DNA of 64,000 nt from Tricholoma matsutake (GCA_026075535.2 AP026538.1:930001-994000), one strand, 5' to 3'; shown: positions 11,701 through 22,942, numbered from the stretch's first letter. Notes: generated from the letters alone by a model not told the origin. A program made the numbers and translations.

Positions 11701-11960
11701 GAAGGGTATCCGCTTTAGTCTTTCTAAAGACATCAGTGAATTCGTGATACTCGGGTGGAATATCGGAGAGGTCGGATGAGTTAGCGGATTGGGCAGAGCA
11801 GGTGGATAACCCTTCTGGAGCGAAGGTCATCTGAAAAGCTACTGCCCCAGGAAGTTTGCTAGCATGCGCATAAGTGGCAGCGTTGATGAAAGAGATGTCG
11901 GGAGGTGTAAACTTAGGAGGAATGGAGTTTCAGAAAGTGCGGTGATGGGTTGTCTCCTCA
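8736..11960 (-). pseudogene. Gypsy 1 pol: RT, RNase H, integrase, chromodomain
   Basis: The RT part begins near 11950 (DISFINAATYAHA, then PPEYHEFTDVF). It contains [20 protein letters not shown] and a YLDN box at about 11194-11183, where active enzymes have YLDD. RNase H (about 10878-10331) keeps LKTDASDYAL. The integrase core has DFIEQLPDTDGHTAI, then TCNRGSEF, where the usual SDRGSEF Asp is Asn (9674-9672), and GQTE followed by a TGA (9563-9561) where Arg is expected. The chromodomain at about 8995-8850 (YEIAKVLDSK with LYLVQWEGY and SWLPVTEL) targets integration to chromatin in this family. Several frameshifts separate the blocks, for example around 10100-10330. Length and order match chromoviruses. 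The copy cannot be functional. Confidence 0.88.
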
Positions 11961-13265
11961 GCTCAAAGGCCGATTCACTGTTTCGACCACATTCTAATCA
12001 CATCGGATAACTGGAATGAGGTCCCAGAAGCAGCATGACCACTCCTGACCAAGTCTACCAAGCATGAGCATCGTATCGAACATGATTGAACATCATCGAG
12101 CATTGTCGAGCATTGTCGAACGTGGTTGAGCATCATCGAGCATCATATTGAATGCGATCAAACAGCGCAAGCATCACATTGAACGCGATCAAACATCGTC
12201 AAGCATCATATCAAACGCAATTGAACATCGTCGAGCATCGTCGAACGTGGTCGAGCATCATATTGAATGTGATCGAACATCATCGAGCATCATGAGCATC
12301 ATATCGAACACAGTTGAGCATCATTGAACATCGTATCGAACGTGATCAAACATTGTCAAACATCGAAAATTGACATCGAACACTATATCGCTATTCCAAT
12401 GGCCATCGCACACATGCCCGATGTATCCCCTACCATTGTCGAACAATATCGCACCAATATCGAGCCACGAACGAAGTCAGAAGAATCTTCGAAAATCTTC
12501 GAAGAACATCGAACCTCGAAAAACATCATTGGACACAGTATTTCCTATTCGAATGATCTTCGGACGCATGCTGGACACATGGGACACTATATCGAGTATA
12601 TCGAACACATTTCGACCGCATGTGCATGCATACAATCCGCTCGAAGCAGTTTCCGATCTTTTATTCAATTTATAACAAGGACAGTCCGGTTTTAGCTATT
12701 CTTTCTTATTATTTCTTCATCATGTGTTATATTCACCCTTTCTAGGCTCGCTTTATTGTTCTGATATACTTATATTGTCTTTTGCCTCGAGTTTTCCACA
12801 TGTTTGCCTCATGTTCTCTAGCCTTTTTAGGTACTTTCTTTATTTTATATAAAAAGATGTACTAGATACAAAGAAAAACAAGAAAGTCGTTGTCTTCCTC
12901 CCAGATCACAGTGATTTGAGAGTACAGTTTAGTCTTATTCAGTCCGAAGTTTGGTGTTTTATGCTAAACTTCCTTGAAATTCCTCGCATTATGCTATTTT
13001 TGCTCTTGCTTCCCTCGATTAGCCTTTTCTTCACATCTACTACTCGTCTAGTCCCCCGATCTTGCGTCCGAACATATCTGCGCACTCGAAATTCCTCGAA
13101 ACCTCTTCAAAAAATATTGCAACATCTCGAAAAGCATCGCGACACCTCACAAATCATCGCAAGTCCTCGAAACACATTCTTTTAGCCTCAAACTGCTTTG
13201 ACAAGCAGTCCTTTTATGACTATTTGACGGTTGGTCTGACAGGTGACATCTAGAGGGCCAACCTT
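11955..13265. other. Foreign TCGA-rich insertion inside gypsy 1 pol
   Basis: The pol reading (minus) stops after the protease linker at about 13274 and resumes at about 11955 with the pre-RT block. The 1.3 kb between has no counterpart in gypsy pol and no credible gene. It contains a minisatellite (12059-12390), further TCGA/CCTCGAAA words (12400-12660, 13080-13180) and AT-rich, T-rich stretches (12690-12900). I found no terminal repeats or clear target duplication, so its origin is open. Confidence 0.6.
12059..12390. repeat. Degenerate minisatellite of CATCRTCGA-type units
   Basis: About 30 diverged units of roughly 9-11 bp built on GAACATCATCGAGCAT-like words. Most carry TCGA, TTGA or TCAA, so the CG in the centre is often decayed to TG or CA. 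Confidence 0.75.
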
Positions 13266-13273
13266 CCTCTGAC

Positions 13274-15660
13274 TCATGTTATACCATCTGAAGCCATTTT
13301 GTGGGTTTTGTTTGGGTTTCCGGGTTGAGTATCATCAGCGGAGGAGTCAAGAATTTCTACTGGAAGATTCGGGGACAAAGGTGACGTCAGGGGTGCTGGA
13401 CCTCTATAATCTGCAGAGCGGAAAGCAAGTTGGCTTGAAGACCAGTCAATCAATGGATTGTATTGCTTCAGCCAGTTATGACTGAGTATGGCAGAACAGG
13501 AAGAGTCGAGCGAGGTTACATAAAATGACAAATTGAACACTTCACTGGCAGGGAAGGTGACTGGAAGTTTGACGATCTGAGTTATGGTGGAGTTGCAAGA
13601 TCCATCAAAGAGTCGTAAACCGATCAGGTTAATGGATTCCGTGCTGAGTTGGTTATTCAACACAAAAGAGGAGTCAAGGAAGCAGTGGGAGGAGCCAGAG
13701 TTGATAAGGGTTCGGAAAGGGGCGGAAGAGTCAGGAAAGGTTAAAAGGATGGTTAGGGAGTCAGGGTCAGAAAGAGTGGACACATTGAGACGAATGTAGG
13801 CAGCCAAATGGGTAAGGTCAACACAACCCCCAACCCCAATGGCTGTATCCTGAGGGTTGCAGACTATTTTTCCGAGTCCATAGTCTCGGGAATGACAGTG
13901 GATGCACAGGCTTTTGTGGCTTTAAATTTCAGGCAGTTTCCTGCTACGTGCCCTTCCTCACCGCAGTAGAGACAAAGTCGTTCTCTCATGCAACGTTCTC
14001 ATTCCTCCCCAGTAAGCTTGCCATTCTTCCCCAACTTATCGGAGATGGATGACTTGGGCTTGTCCCAGGAAGTGTTCTTTGTCACAGAAGACTGCTGGTT
14101 GGAGGTGTTACTGTGGGTGGAGTTTGAAGAGGCTTGGTTTGAAGAGGCTTGGTTTGTCGACGGGGAAGGACTTTTGGAAGAGTCCTTCCGACTAGAGTTA
14201 GTGACGTTACTGGAATTCTTTGTTTCAAAATGGGATTCATCTTCTTGCATCCAGTAGATGTTGTCGCTGTCCTGTGCTTTCAAGTGCAGTTCTGCAAGAG
14301 TATTGGGTTTACCACCCTGGAGAACTTCTATGCAAAGTCAGAGTGGAAGACTGCAGAAATAGTGGTCACAAAGGGCTGCTTCATTCCAGTTGACCCTAGA
14401 AGCTAATTCCCAGAAGTCAACGTTATATTTCATGATACGACCACCTTTCTTCATTGCTAAGTCAGAGAGAGCTTTTTCCGTGTCTCCGACCGGGTCGTGC
14501 AGACCGAAGTTGCTTTCCAGCTCGGAGAGGAAAGCTTCATAGTCCCACATCCAGTGTGCAGAATCTGTCGGGTCATTCAAACCAACTGAGAGCTGATCCC
14601 TTCAGATAAGAAAGGATGAATATGATCTTTTTCTCATCAGAGGAAAATATGTGCAGACGGTTGCGGAAATGAAGATTGCAGGAGACTAGGAAGTCTCTAA
14701 GTTTCTTCAGATTGGCGCCGTTGAAAGTGTCGGGGTCGCAAACTTTGATTTTCTCAGTCTTGGGTGTGTTATTCTGACAAAGGGTGTGGATACTCTCCGA
14801 GAGGTTGTAAAGGACATCTATGAACCTATCCCCTGGGTCAGGGTTTTCCCCCATGGGAGGTTGATCCTCAGGATCATTGGGATCAGGGTCACCCCCAGGG
14901 CCGTCGGGTCTGCTGGGGGGTCCATCCTCTAGACCAGGATCTTCCAACCTAAAGGGTTCAGGCTGGTTGATGCCCCCTACTGTTAGGGCGACACCCACTA
15001 TCTGCTAGCTAAGACCGTGCGGGTTCTCTCTACAAGAAGGGGGCGGGATCTGCACTCATGATGGGGGAAATGATGGTTTTGATGCATGGGATTATTAATA
15101 GGTGAGTTTGTTGAAATAGGCCTTTCACACCAAAAATGTAGGTGGAATACCTAAGAGAACACAACTGGGGTCCCCTAGGCATGTATTTAGGGTTTATATA
15201 CTATGTTACATATATGGTACATTGTTGTTACTGACGCATTCGTACATGCGCATACATATTGATGCATGCGAAATAAAATTCTCATGCTATCAACGTGTAG
15301 CGTCATTTGGCATCATGTAGCGTAATTCAACATAATAAAATAAAAATGAAATTTTATTAGATAATGGGGTGGTTTCCTAACACCTACATACTCAAGGGGA
15401 GTTCTTGATCGAAAACCTTCCAGGTTGGCAGAAGGGTGCAGGGCACGGGTGGACATGAGATTGGCACTGATTGAGGGGGCTCCTGAGCCAATTTGTTGGA
15501 AGATGTTTGAGGGTCTGGAAGACACTCCAAAAGTAGTGGCAGGTCGAGGGTTGGAAAGGGTGGATCGCTGGATTGCAGAGATCCCTGGAATAGTACTGGC
15601 ATGTTGGGAATGTCTTGTTGTGCACTGGCAGGTCTCGGTAGGGGTCATAGAGAGGAATTG
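13274..15660 (-). pseudogene. Gypsy 1 gag and protease
   Basis: Gag begins at about 15650, where PVHNKTFPTC and LFQGSLQSSDPPFP frames overlap with shifts. It is interrupted by a solo LTR (14981-15382) and continues with GINQPEPFRLEDPGLEDG. The capsid block follows (KIKVCDPDTFNGANLKKLRD, YLKGSALSWFE), ending near 14000. A CCHC knuckle, CLYCGEEGHVAGNC, lies at about 13970-13930 and is typical for nucleocapsid RNA binding. The protease (13807-13274) keeps the fold but the active site reads LINSGSSHCFLD: DSG has become NSG at 13702-13700, preceded by C. Frame changes separate capsid segments near 14580 and 14340. Confidence 0.82.
14981..15382 (-). mobile_element. Solo LTR of the gypsy 2 family, perfect 5-bp duplication
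   Basis: 402 bp from TGTTAGGGCG to TTTCCTAACA, closely matching 28150-28550, the 3' LTR of gypsy 2. Flanks are CCTAC (14976-14980) and CCTAC (15383-15387). Internal element sequence is absent, so this is the product of LTR-LTR recombination after insertion into the gag leader of gypsy 1. Confidence 0.92.
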
Positions 15661-15688
15661 GATGAGTGAAGTGTGAGTTCGTATATAC

Positions 15689-16394
15689 TGTTAAGAACTG
15701 ATCCTGGAAGGTTCATCGGAATCTGATCAGACACTGTGGGTGTTGTTTATGGAAGGTTGTCGGGTCATTGCAGATTCTGCAGGAGGGGAAATGGAAAGGA
15801 CTTGGCTTCAGCTTGTAAGAAGCTGTGCCCTTCACCTCGTCTGGTGTCCTAATTTCAAGTTGAAGGTTTGGAGGTAGGAGTGGGAAAGTGCAGGTAAACA
15901 CAGGAAGGAGTACAGAGGGACTTAGGTTAAGTTCAGATGAGGTTAGAACTTCAGAGGGAGACTGGAGGTCAAGTCAAATGGAGTTCAGACTCTTAGAGAA
16001 CTGAGGTTGGAGTAGAAGGAGGTTTGGATTGGCAGATTAAAGTCGAGTCTATGTCAATATACAAACTGAGGAATACAAGGCAAAACTAACTAAGCTTAAA
16101 TACTGTAGTCCGGAATAATGTGGAACAGGAATGAAGACTGCAGCAGTGTCTCGACTGCATAGATAAATTATCTAGCGGGAGCCGCACAGGAATCCGTAGT
16201 CGAATTTGCAATAGAGACGGCAGCCTTGGGAAGGCAGCCATGGATGCTGTACAAGGCGGCCTGGTGCACAGCAGTGTGGTCAGTGCAAGGTGGCTGGGAA
16301 CGAAATTGGGAGGCATAGACAAAAGTCAGGTTCGACATGCGGGAAAGGGTTGGATGGATGTGGGTTCTGATCGGGCAAGGAATGGTTCTTGACA
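15689..16394 (-). repeat. 5' LTR of gypsy 1
   Basis: 706 bp, partner of 6862-7567. It carries the same tips TGTTAAGAAC and GTTCTTGACA and contains the element's presumed promoter, though I see no unambiguous TATA box. Confidence 0.88.
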
Positions 16395-16568
16395 AACCCC
16401 ATATATCCCATGCCTTTTTTGGTCCACCAAGTTGGTGGGTCGGAAATGGCAAACCAAAACCCATAAGTCTGCAGTAACCCATAACCCATAGCTCTCATCA
16501 CCCAAAACCTATAGATTTTAGGTCCTAAATTAGTGCAGAAGTTAAAAACTTAGAATACAATAGTCCTG
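16395..16568. other. Spacer, CCCATA-rich
   Basis: Short AT-rich spacer with repeated CCCATAA/ACCCATA words on both sides of gypsy 1. No gene is seen. Confidence 0.4.
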
Positions 16569-17260
16569 ATGCACCACACTGGTTGTTCGGGAGCTCAAAA
16601 AAAGTTCATTGGTTTTGCCAAGTGTGACCCCCTTGCCATGGCCCCAAAACCTCTTGAAATTCTTAAAAGAGGTCTTGCTAAATTCTCTACAAAAATCAAA
16701 GACCACAAAAATGCCTTGGGTGCAAAGCTCTCTCAGAAGGAAACCATCTCCTTGGCTGATGAGCATTGGTTGGATCATGAAGCAAACACCATGGACAAGC
16801 AACATATCATTGATAACCTTGAGGCAGCCTCAGATTATGAAAGCAGGCTTGCAAGGCTTGATGATACTGGAAGAGCAATTGTTAAAAAGCTGTGGGAATG
16901 GGCAGGAGATTTAGCACAGGTTGCAGGAAGCAAACAGAAATGTATGTACATGCACAATTTGCATGCCAGTGGCTCATCATTGACTGTTTATTGCTAAAGG
17001 CTCTGAGCATGAGAAGAAACCAAAGCAACCTGCAAAAAAGTTCAGTCAGCCTGCTGCTCCTACATTCACAAAGAAGGAAAATGTGACCTTAACCCAATGG
17101 ATTGAGATCTTTGATTGGCACCACCACCATGGCAGAAAACAAACTGCAACAGCAAATCAATTTGCACCAATCTATCTAAACCTCAAGTTCAGTTCAAACA
17201 GCCAATGATTTCATCATGGGTCAAGCTCAGTAAAAAAGATTGGTCACATAAATGTATTGT
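16569..17260 (+). pseudogene. N-terminal remnant of a pogo/CENP-B-type transposase
   Basis: The first exon (16569-16941) encodes a charged segment including LEILKRGLAKFSTKIKDH. A GT-AG intron, 16942-16999, joins it in frame to a Lys/Gln-rich linker. This leads into a helix-turn-helix block TLTQWIEIFDWHHHHGRKQT then ATANQFAPIYLNLK, a frameshift near 17190, and VQFKQPMISSWVKL. The arrangement (TLxQRIxIxDWHxxNGKxQxATA...QPxISxWVK) is that of the CENP-B N-terminal DNA-binding domain of Tc1/mariner-pogo (Tigger-like) fungal transposases. The DDE catalytic half is missing. The start is uncertain because the ATG at 16569 may not be ancestral. Confidence 0.55.
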
Positions 17261-17370
17261 TTTGGTCATACTAAGTCAGATTGTACAAACATGAGACTAA
17301 AAGTCCATGTTTTTGGACTAACACCTGACCATACTTAGTCAGGCTCAGTCAATGGGTAAAGTAAACATCA

Positions 17371-17574
17371 TATTGGGATTATGGTGTGAAGTAGAAGCTC
17401 ATAGGGATTTAATGATGGGTGTTCAGGACAAGGTAGAACATCTCGTATTCCCCTATACTATGATGTACCTATGTTATGATCTATAAATACATCATGTTCT
17501 ATTTTTATACATGATGCGCTAGTGTTGCACTAGTGATGCGCTAATGTGATGCTCTAGGATTGACTATCTCAACA
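17371..17574 (-). repeat. 3' LTR of copia
   Basis: 204 bp, TATTGGGATT to CTCAACA on the plus strand. Its halves match 22588-22668 and 24494-24613, which proves that the right LTR was split by an insertion. Confidence 0.88.
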
Positions 17575-17899
17575 CTCCCCCTGAAGCCTAGCATGGTTGA
17601 GTCCATAGGAATGGTTAAATATATAATTGAAAAGTTAAATTTCTTGCCTTTCAGATGTGTTAAAACCTCTATGTGGTGGAAAACCCCATGGGAAAAACCA
17701 ACTCACATGCGAGGAAAGGTACTGAGTTCATGCAACAACTGAAGTCCCATCTCTGCCCTATGTCATATATATTTAGGCCTTGGTAATGCCTTCATCCACT
17801 GTTTGTTCTGGGTTGCAACAGTTTTGTATATCAAGTATTTTGTCAGTTACTAGAGTTCAGACCCAGTGATGGTGAATAGCAATATGTTTTGATCACTGG

Positions 17900-20800
17900 T
17901 GAAATTGAGGGTTGTGTGTCAATATTATAGATCCTTCATTATTGCCTTTAATTTCCATCGGTGAATCTGAGTTCACTGTACAAATTTCTCAGCCATGTCA
18001 CCTCGCATCCAGCTTCCGACAGTGCTACATATTCTGCCTCTGTAGAGGACAACACTATCACAGTTTGTTTCTTTGATTTCCATGTGATCGCTCCCCCTGC
18101 TGCTAGAAACATGTAGCCAGTTGTGGATTTGAGGTCATCAGCATTTGCATATCTGTGAAAGAGGTTTTCGGTTCCAGTTTCATCTTAGGATTTTCTATAT
18201 GTAATCCCTAGAGTTTTCATACCCACCAGGTATCTGAGTATTTGCTTTATTGCACCATGGTGTTTGAAACCTGGGTTAGCGGTGTAGGCAGCCAGTTTAT
18301 TAACTGCATAGCTTATATCCAGTCTTGTGGAATTTGCCAAAAATTGCAGACTCCCCCATAATCGTGCATATAAATTGCTTCGATTGGGTTTGTTATCATG
18401 CGGATTAGGTCTAAGCTTTATATTGGGGTCCATGGGTATACCAGTAGGATATGCATCAGCTATTCCTTTGTTATGGAGAATATTTTCAATATATCTCTGT
18501 TGAGATATAGTTATTGCGTTCTCGGTTCATGTAACTTCAATGCCAACAATTTTACTCAGTTCTCCAAGATCTGTTACTTCCCATTCTGAGCAGAGTATTT
18601 CTTTCATATGATCCATCATTTTATCAGATGAAGCAAAAAGTAGTGAGTTGTCCACCCAGATAGCCATTATTCTGAAGTCATCACCATCGCATCATATATA
18701 TGCACATAGTGAATAGCAGGGGTTACCCGCGGGTAAGTGATGGGTATGGGGGTAATCAGCATGTAGCCTTTGTTTTTGTGATTCTAATGCACTAATTTTT
18801 ATACCAAATGGTCAAGAATTGGCCTAGATATGGTCATTCTAAATTTTAGCACCATAGCACAATATCTGATCTCACCCTGCTCCAATCTTTCCAAAAAGGT
18901 CACCCCAAAACTCCAAAACCTCGGATTTTGGATAATATTTTGGAAAGATTGGGCAGGGTGAGATCAGATGTTGTGCTATGGTGCTAAAATTTAGAATGAG
19001 CATATCTAGGCCAATTCTTGACCATTTGGTATAGAAATTAGTACGTTAGAATCACAAAAACAAAGGCTACATGCTGATTACCCCCATACTTGTCACTTAT
19101 TTGTGGGTAACCCCTGCTATTCACTATATGCACATGGATCAGAAAGTAAGCACACATAGCCATGGACTTTGAGTTTGCCATCAAGTTCAATATTCCACTC
19201 TCGGCCTGCCTGCTTTAAATTATAAAGTGATTTGACTAACCTGCATACTTGACCCATTCCATCTTCACATCCTTTGGGCTGTTGCATATATATTGCCTCT
19301 TGCAAAGTGCCATTTAGATATGTGCCCTTTACATCCATTTGTTGTAACTTGAGTCCCTTTTCAGGTATGAGAGCTAGTATCACATGTAATGTATCATCCT
19401 GACAATCAGTGGAGTAGGGTGTGTGGGCACCTACTCCTGTAGTCATGTGACCATGTAGTTAGTAGAGAGTCACACCTTGTTGTAGTCACTCAGCCTATCA
19501 CTACAACTACATTGTCTTGGGCATAGCTAGAGCCTAGGAGACTCAGCACATCTCCACTGGTGAAAATGTTTCCCTATAATCAAATCCAGGTCATTGTGCA
19601 TATCCTTTCACCACTAATCTTGCTCGATACCTTACTACTTCCCCTTCTTTACTATGCTTCTTGACAAAGATCCATTTATTTTTGATTGGTACTGCATCGT
19701 GAGGTTTCTGGACAAGTTCCCAAGTCCCCTTCTCCAACAATAAAACCAATTCAGTCTTCATGGCCTTTTGCCATTCAGGCCAATGTGGGGAGTTCTTTGC
19801 ATCTTCGAGACTCATAAGTTCATCTCCAGCAACAATTGTGTAGACTTCTTCAATTGATAGGAAATTGACATCTTCCTTGTATGCAAAAGGATTGTGAAGG
19901 TGCTTATAATCAGTATGGACTCCATGCATCTTCTGCAGTTCATCAATATCTATATCTTCCTGTGTTTCATTCCATTTTTGCTTCTTGGGCACAAGGTTCT
20001 GAGTTGTATCATCAGAATCTGTTACACCCATTGGTGGCATGCTACTTGCAGACTCCCCCTCACATGGCAAATTGGGTGTAATTTCAATATGGTTGGGAGT
20101 TTTAGGTCATTCTGAAGGTGTAATATTCTGGAAGTTGCAAGAGGTAAGTACTTTGTGAGTTTCCACATTGTAATATTTTACTGCCCAGCGCCATCATCAT
20201 AGCTGATGTATGCTCGGTGTTTTGATTTTGGTAGCATTTTTCGGGGTTTCTTTTGACCTCATAGTAATATCCATATGTGGCTTCCAAATTCCCATAAATG
20301 CAATACATGGGGTTTTATTTTATACCATCCTTCATAAGGTGTTGATTTTGGGAGATGTTTCATAAATGATCAGTTACAAAGATAAGCCACATGTAAAACT
20401 GCATATTCCCAAAGAAATTCGGGAAGTTGGTTGGCAGTTATCATGGCATGTGATAGTTCAACAAGATCTGCTCTGTGATGCCATTCTGTGAAGGTGAGTA
20501 TGGTGCAGTTAGTATTACTTCTATACCACGTTCATCACACCATTTCTCCAACTTCTCATTTACAAATTCCTTTCTGCAATCAATTTGGATCCCCTTTGGT
20601 TTTTGGCCTTGAGTTATCAGATGTGCCAAATAATTTATGACTGCTTGCATTGAGTCCAATTTCTCTTTCAAACACTGGATGGTTGTGTAGCATTTAGCGT
20701 CGTCCACAAATAGCAAGTACTATTGATTTCCGTTTATAGATTTGATCGCATATTTTCCCCATAAGTCAATATGCATCAATTCTCCAGGTTCCATTTGTCG

Positions 20801-22556
20801 CATGGACAATCTAGGAAAGGGTTCTATGTGCTGCTTCACTTCAGTACATGTGATACAGTCTGGTTTAGGACTGTGTTTATCGATGTTGAATCCATTGACC
20901 AAATTTCTATCCAATAATTTTTGTAGGCCAGAATACCCAACATGACCAAAGTGTCTGCCAGGTTTCCCAATTGAGTGCCACATCATTATTGATGAATGAT
21001 CAGTGATGGGCAGCTTCTATTGTAAGCATTGGGTGTCAGTTGCATACAGTTAATTCCATCTTGTATAAGTGGTTGTTAACCTTGTTCCCTTGCACTATTT
21101 TCTTCCCCTCCTTAGTGATAAAGGTAATTCTTCCCTTTCCACCTGTATATCTTCCGCCTGCTGCATCCCATCGCCCCAATGAAATCAAATTATTCCCTGT
21201 TCCAGGTACATGGAGTACATCCTCCAAGTGCAAAATATAATCATGACCATTACATGTTGAAATTAATTCAACAGTTCCACAGCCCTCAATTTTTGCTTCT
21301 TTACCACCTACACCTGTTATGGAACATTTTTCCACAGGTGTGTATGCAATAAAGGCTTCTCTTTGATGCATAACATGCAAAGTTGTTGCTGAATTGGCTA
21401 ACCAGTCATACCAGATCAAACACTCATCATTTCCATCAAGGTTACAGGCTTCATATGTGTCAAAATTGTAAAGTTCTTCATTTACTGGAAATGTGATCAA
21501 TTCCTCCCCTACATTCAAATCCTCCTTTTTGCTTCTTTTTCCTCCAACAATCTCTTTCCTTATATCCTATTTTTCCACAGTTCCGACATTTGTTACCGGC
21601 ATATTACTTGACCAATGTCCTGGTTGTTTACAATGTTCACAATAAGGTTTGTTGGAGGATTTATGATCTGTGATGCGCTCTTCCAAAGATTTGTTAGTTC
21701 TGCTATCCTTCTGGGTATTAACCAGGTTTGTGCTAGAACCATTAGAATACTTGTTATGAGAGCGCATCATACAAATTTTATATTCCTCCCATAATAAGCC
21801 AATAAAGGAATCTGAGGACATTCTCCTTTTGGGGTCTGGATCATTGGGATCATTGGCATTCCCATTATAGGGTTCGATGTAAGTCTGCCAAGATGAAGGT
21901 AAAGACTCCAAAATCATTGCTTTGAAGCGGGTGTCCGAGACATCGAATTCAGGGTTGGGGAATTTATTGATGTGGTTGTGATATGATTTTAGTATGTCAA
22001 GATGCTCTAGGAGATCATCTGTGTCGAGTATCTTGGTCTCATATAACAGGCACTGTATATGATTTACTGTTTGATGTGCCTTGTTCTTGTGAGTGACCGC
22101 AAGCGCTGAATACATTGCTTCAGCTGATGTTTTCGATCTGACATGATTCATTTGCGAGGAGGTGACATTGTGCATGATTACTTGTTGTGCCCAAGAGTTG
22201 TTTTTGTCCCAGTTATTTGCATTAATGGGATCTATGGTTTAATCTGGTTATTTTACACTGCCAGTAGTATATCCAGTTATATCACAATTGATAAATACCC
22301 TTTTCATTCTTTCCTTCCATTCATGCCAATTTTTGTCTGTTAAGTGATCGCATTCAGCAATTCTGTTCACATTTGAATATTCTTTTGTCTGAATCAATTC
22401 AATTACTGGTTGAGCTGCAGCCTGTTGCCATTGTTGAGCAGTGTTAGAGGTGTAGACTCTACTAGCTCGAATAAGGGCTGAGGGTGCACCTCCCTCAGGC
22501 TCTTCCAGTTCAACGAGTTGATCTGACATAGTGTGTCCAAGTCCAGAACAAGTCAT
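17900..22556 (-). pseudogene. Copia gag-pol
   Basis: Gag spans 22556-21567 (HLTDKNWHEWKERM; LLEHLDILKSYHNHINKF) with a knuckle CEHCKQPGHWSSNM whose last Cys is Met. Protease spans 21518-21036, with WLANSATTLHV where relatives have ADSGAT-type sites (Asn at 21395-21393). Integrase shows GHVGYSGLQKLLDRNLVNGF and DCITCTEVKQ (20986-20720), then QIDCRKEFVNEKLEKW and PYSPSQNGITEQ. RT starts at PHWPEWQKAMKTELVLLLEK, has QQMDVKGTYLNGTLQEAIYM, is cut by a palindromic element (18708-19125), and continues with WVDNSLLFAS, where WVDD is expected (Asn at 18649-18647). RNase H ends near 17950 with SSTEAEYVALSEA. Stops and frameshifts break it into at least eight pieces. Confidence 0.85.
18708..19125. mobile_element. 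Palindromic (foldback) element with 10-bp duplication
   Basis: A 418-bp near-perfect palindrome. Arms of about 170-190 bp begin AGTGAATAGCAGGGGTTACC and end with its complement, around a short centre near 18905-18935. It is flanked by ATATGCACAT at 18698-18707 and 19126-19135. A 9-11 bp duplication with long inverted arms suggests a Mutator-like (MULE) non-autonomous element. It interrupts copia RT after DPCAY. No coding capacity. Confidence 0.85.
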
Positions 22557-22575
22557 TTAAATATGAAAAAGGCCA

Positions 22576-22587
22576 GGGCCCATAACC
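22576..22587 (-). promoter_or_regulatory. Copia primer-binding site, initiator-Met tRNA half
   Basis: Directly after the 5' LTR the minus strand reads GGTTATGGGCCC. Initiator-Met tRNA carries CUCAUAACC in its anticodon arm, whose complement is GGTTATGAG, so this matches with one change. Some copia elements use such a cleaved half-tRNA primer. Confidence 0.6.
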
Positions 22588-22920
22588 TATTGGGATTATG
22601 GTGTGGAGTAGAAGTTCATAGGGATTTGATGATGGGTGTTCAGGACAAGGTAGAACATCTCGTATTCCTAGTGTTTGAAGGTCCGGTTTGGTCCAGTTTT
22701 TTCCCACTTTGGGCTTCAACCAGAACTGGAACCGGTTCCATGACATTCCAAAACTACATACAACTGGACCGAACCACATGAAACTGGTTCGTGGCAGTCC
22801 AACCCAACCCAACTATTGGTTGTAGCTGGTTCAACCACAACTGGTCATCTACTGAGTGAGGTCGGTCTAAAATGAGTTTATGTAGATAAAATAATACTAT
22901 TTTAAGCTTAAATAAAGCCC

Positions 22921-22942
22921 CTCACAGGCAGGGGCCTGTGAG
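22921..22942. repeat. Short palindrome, 4-nt loop (copy 1)
   Basis: CTCACAGGC-AGGG-GCCTGTGAG: a 9-bp perfect stem. Member of the dispersed family with copies at 23331, 23872, 27609 and 27974. Confidence 0.8.

Larger units (their letters stand above)
6862..16394 (-). mobile_element. Ty3/gypsy chromovirus 1, complete with both LTRs
   Basis: LTRs of 706 bp at 6862-7567 (3') and 15689-16394 (5') bracket gag, protease, RT, RNase H, integrase and chromodomain on the minus strand. LTR tips are TGTTAAGAAC and GTTCTTGACA, a short inverted repeat. The flanking 5-mers AACCA (left) and AACCC (right) are a plausible duplication with one change. A purine tract (minus strand AAGGGGGAAATAC) directly precedes the 3' LTR. 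I could not match the sequence after the 5' LTR to a tRNA 3' end. The element is inactive: stops, frameshifts, three catalytic Asp-to-Asn changes, a solo LTR in gag and a satellite block between protease and RT. Confidence 0.9.
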
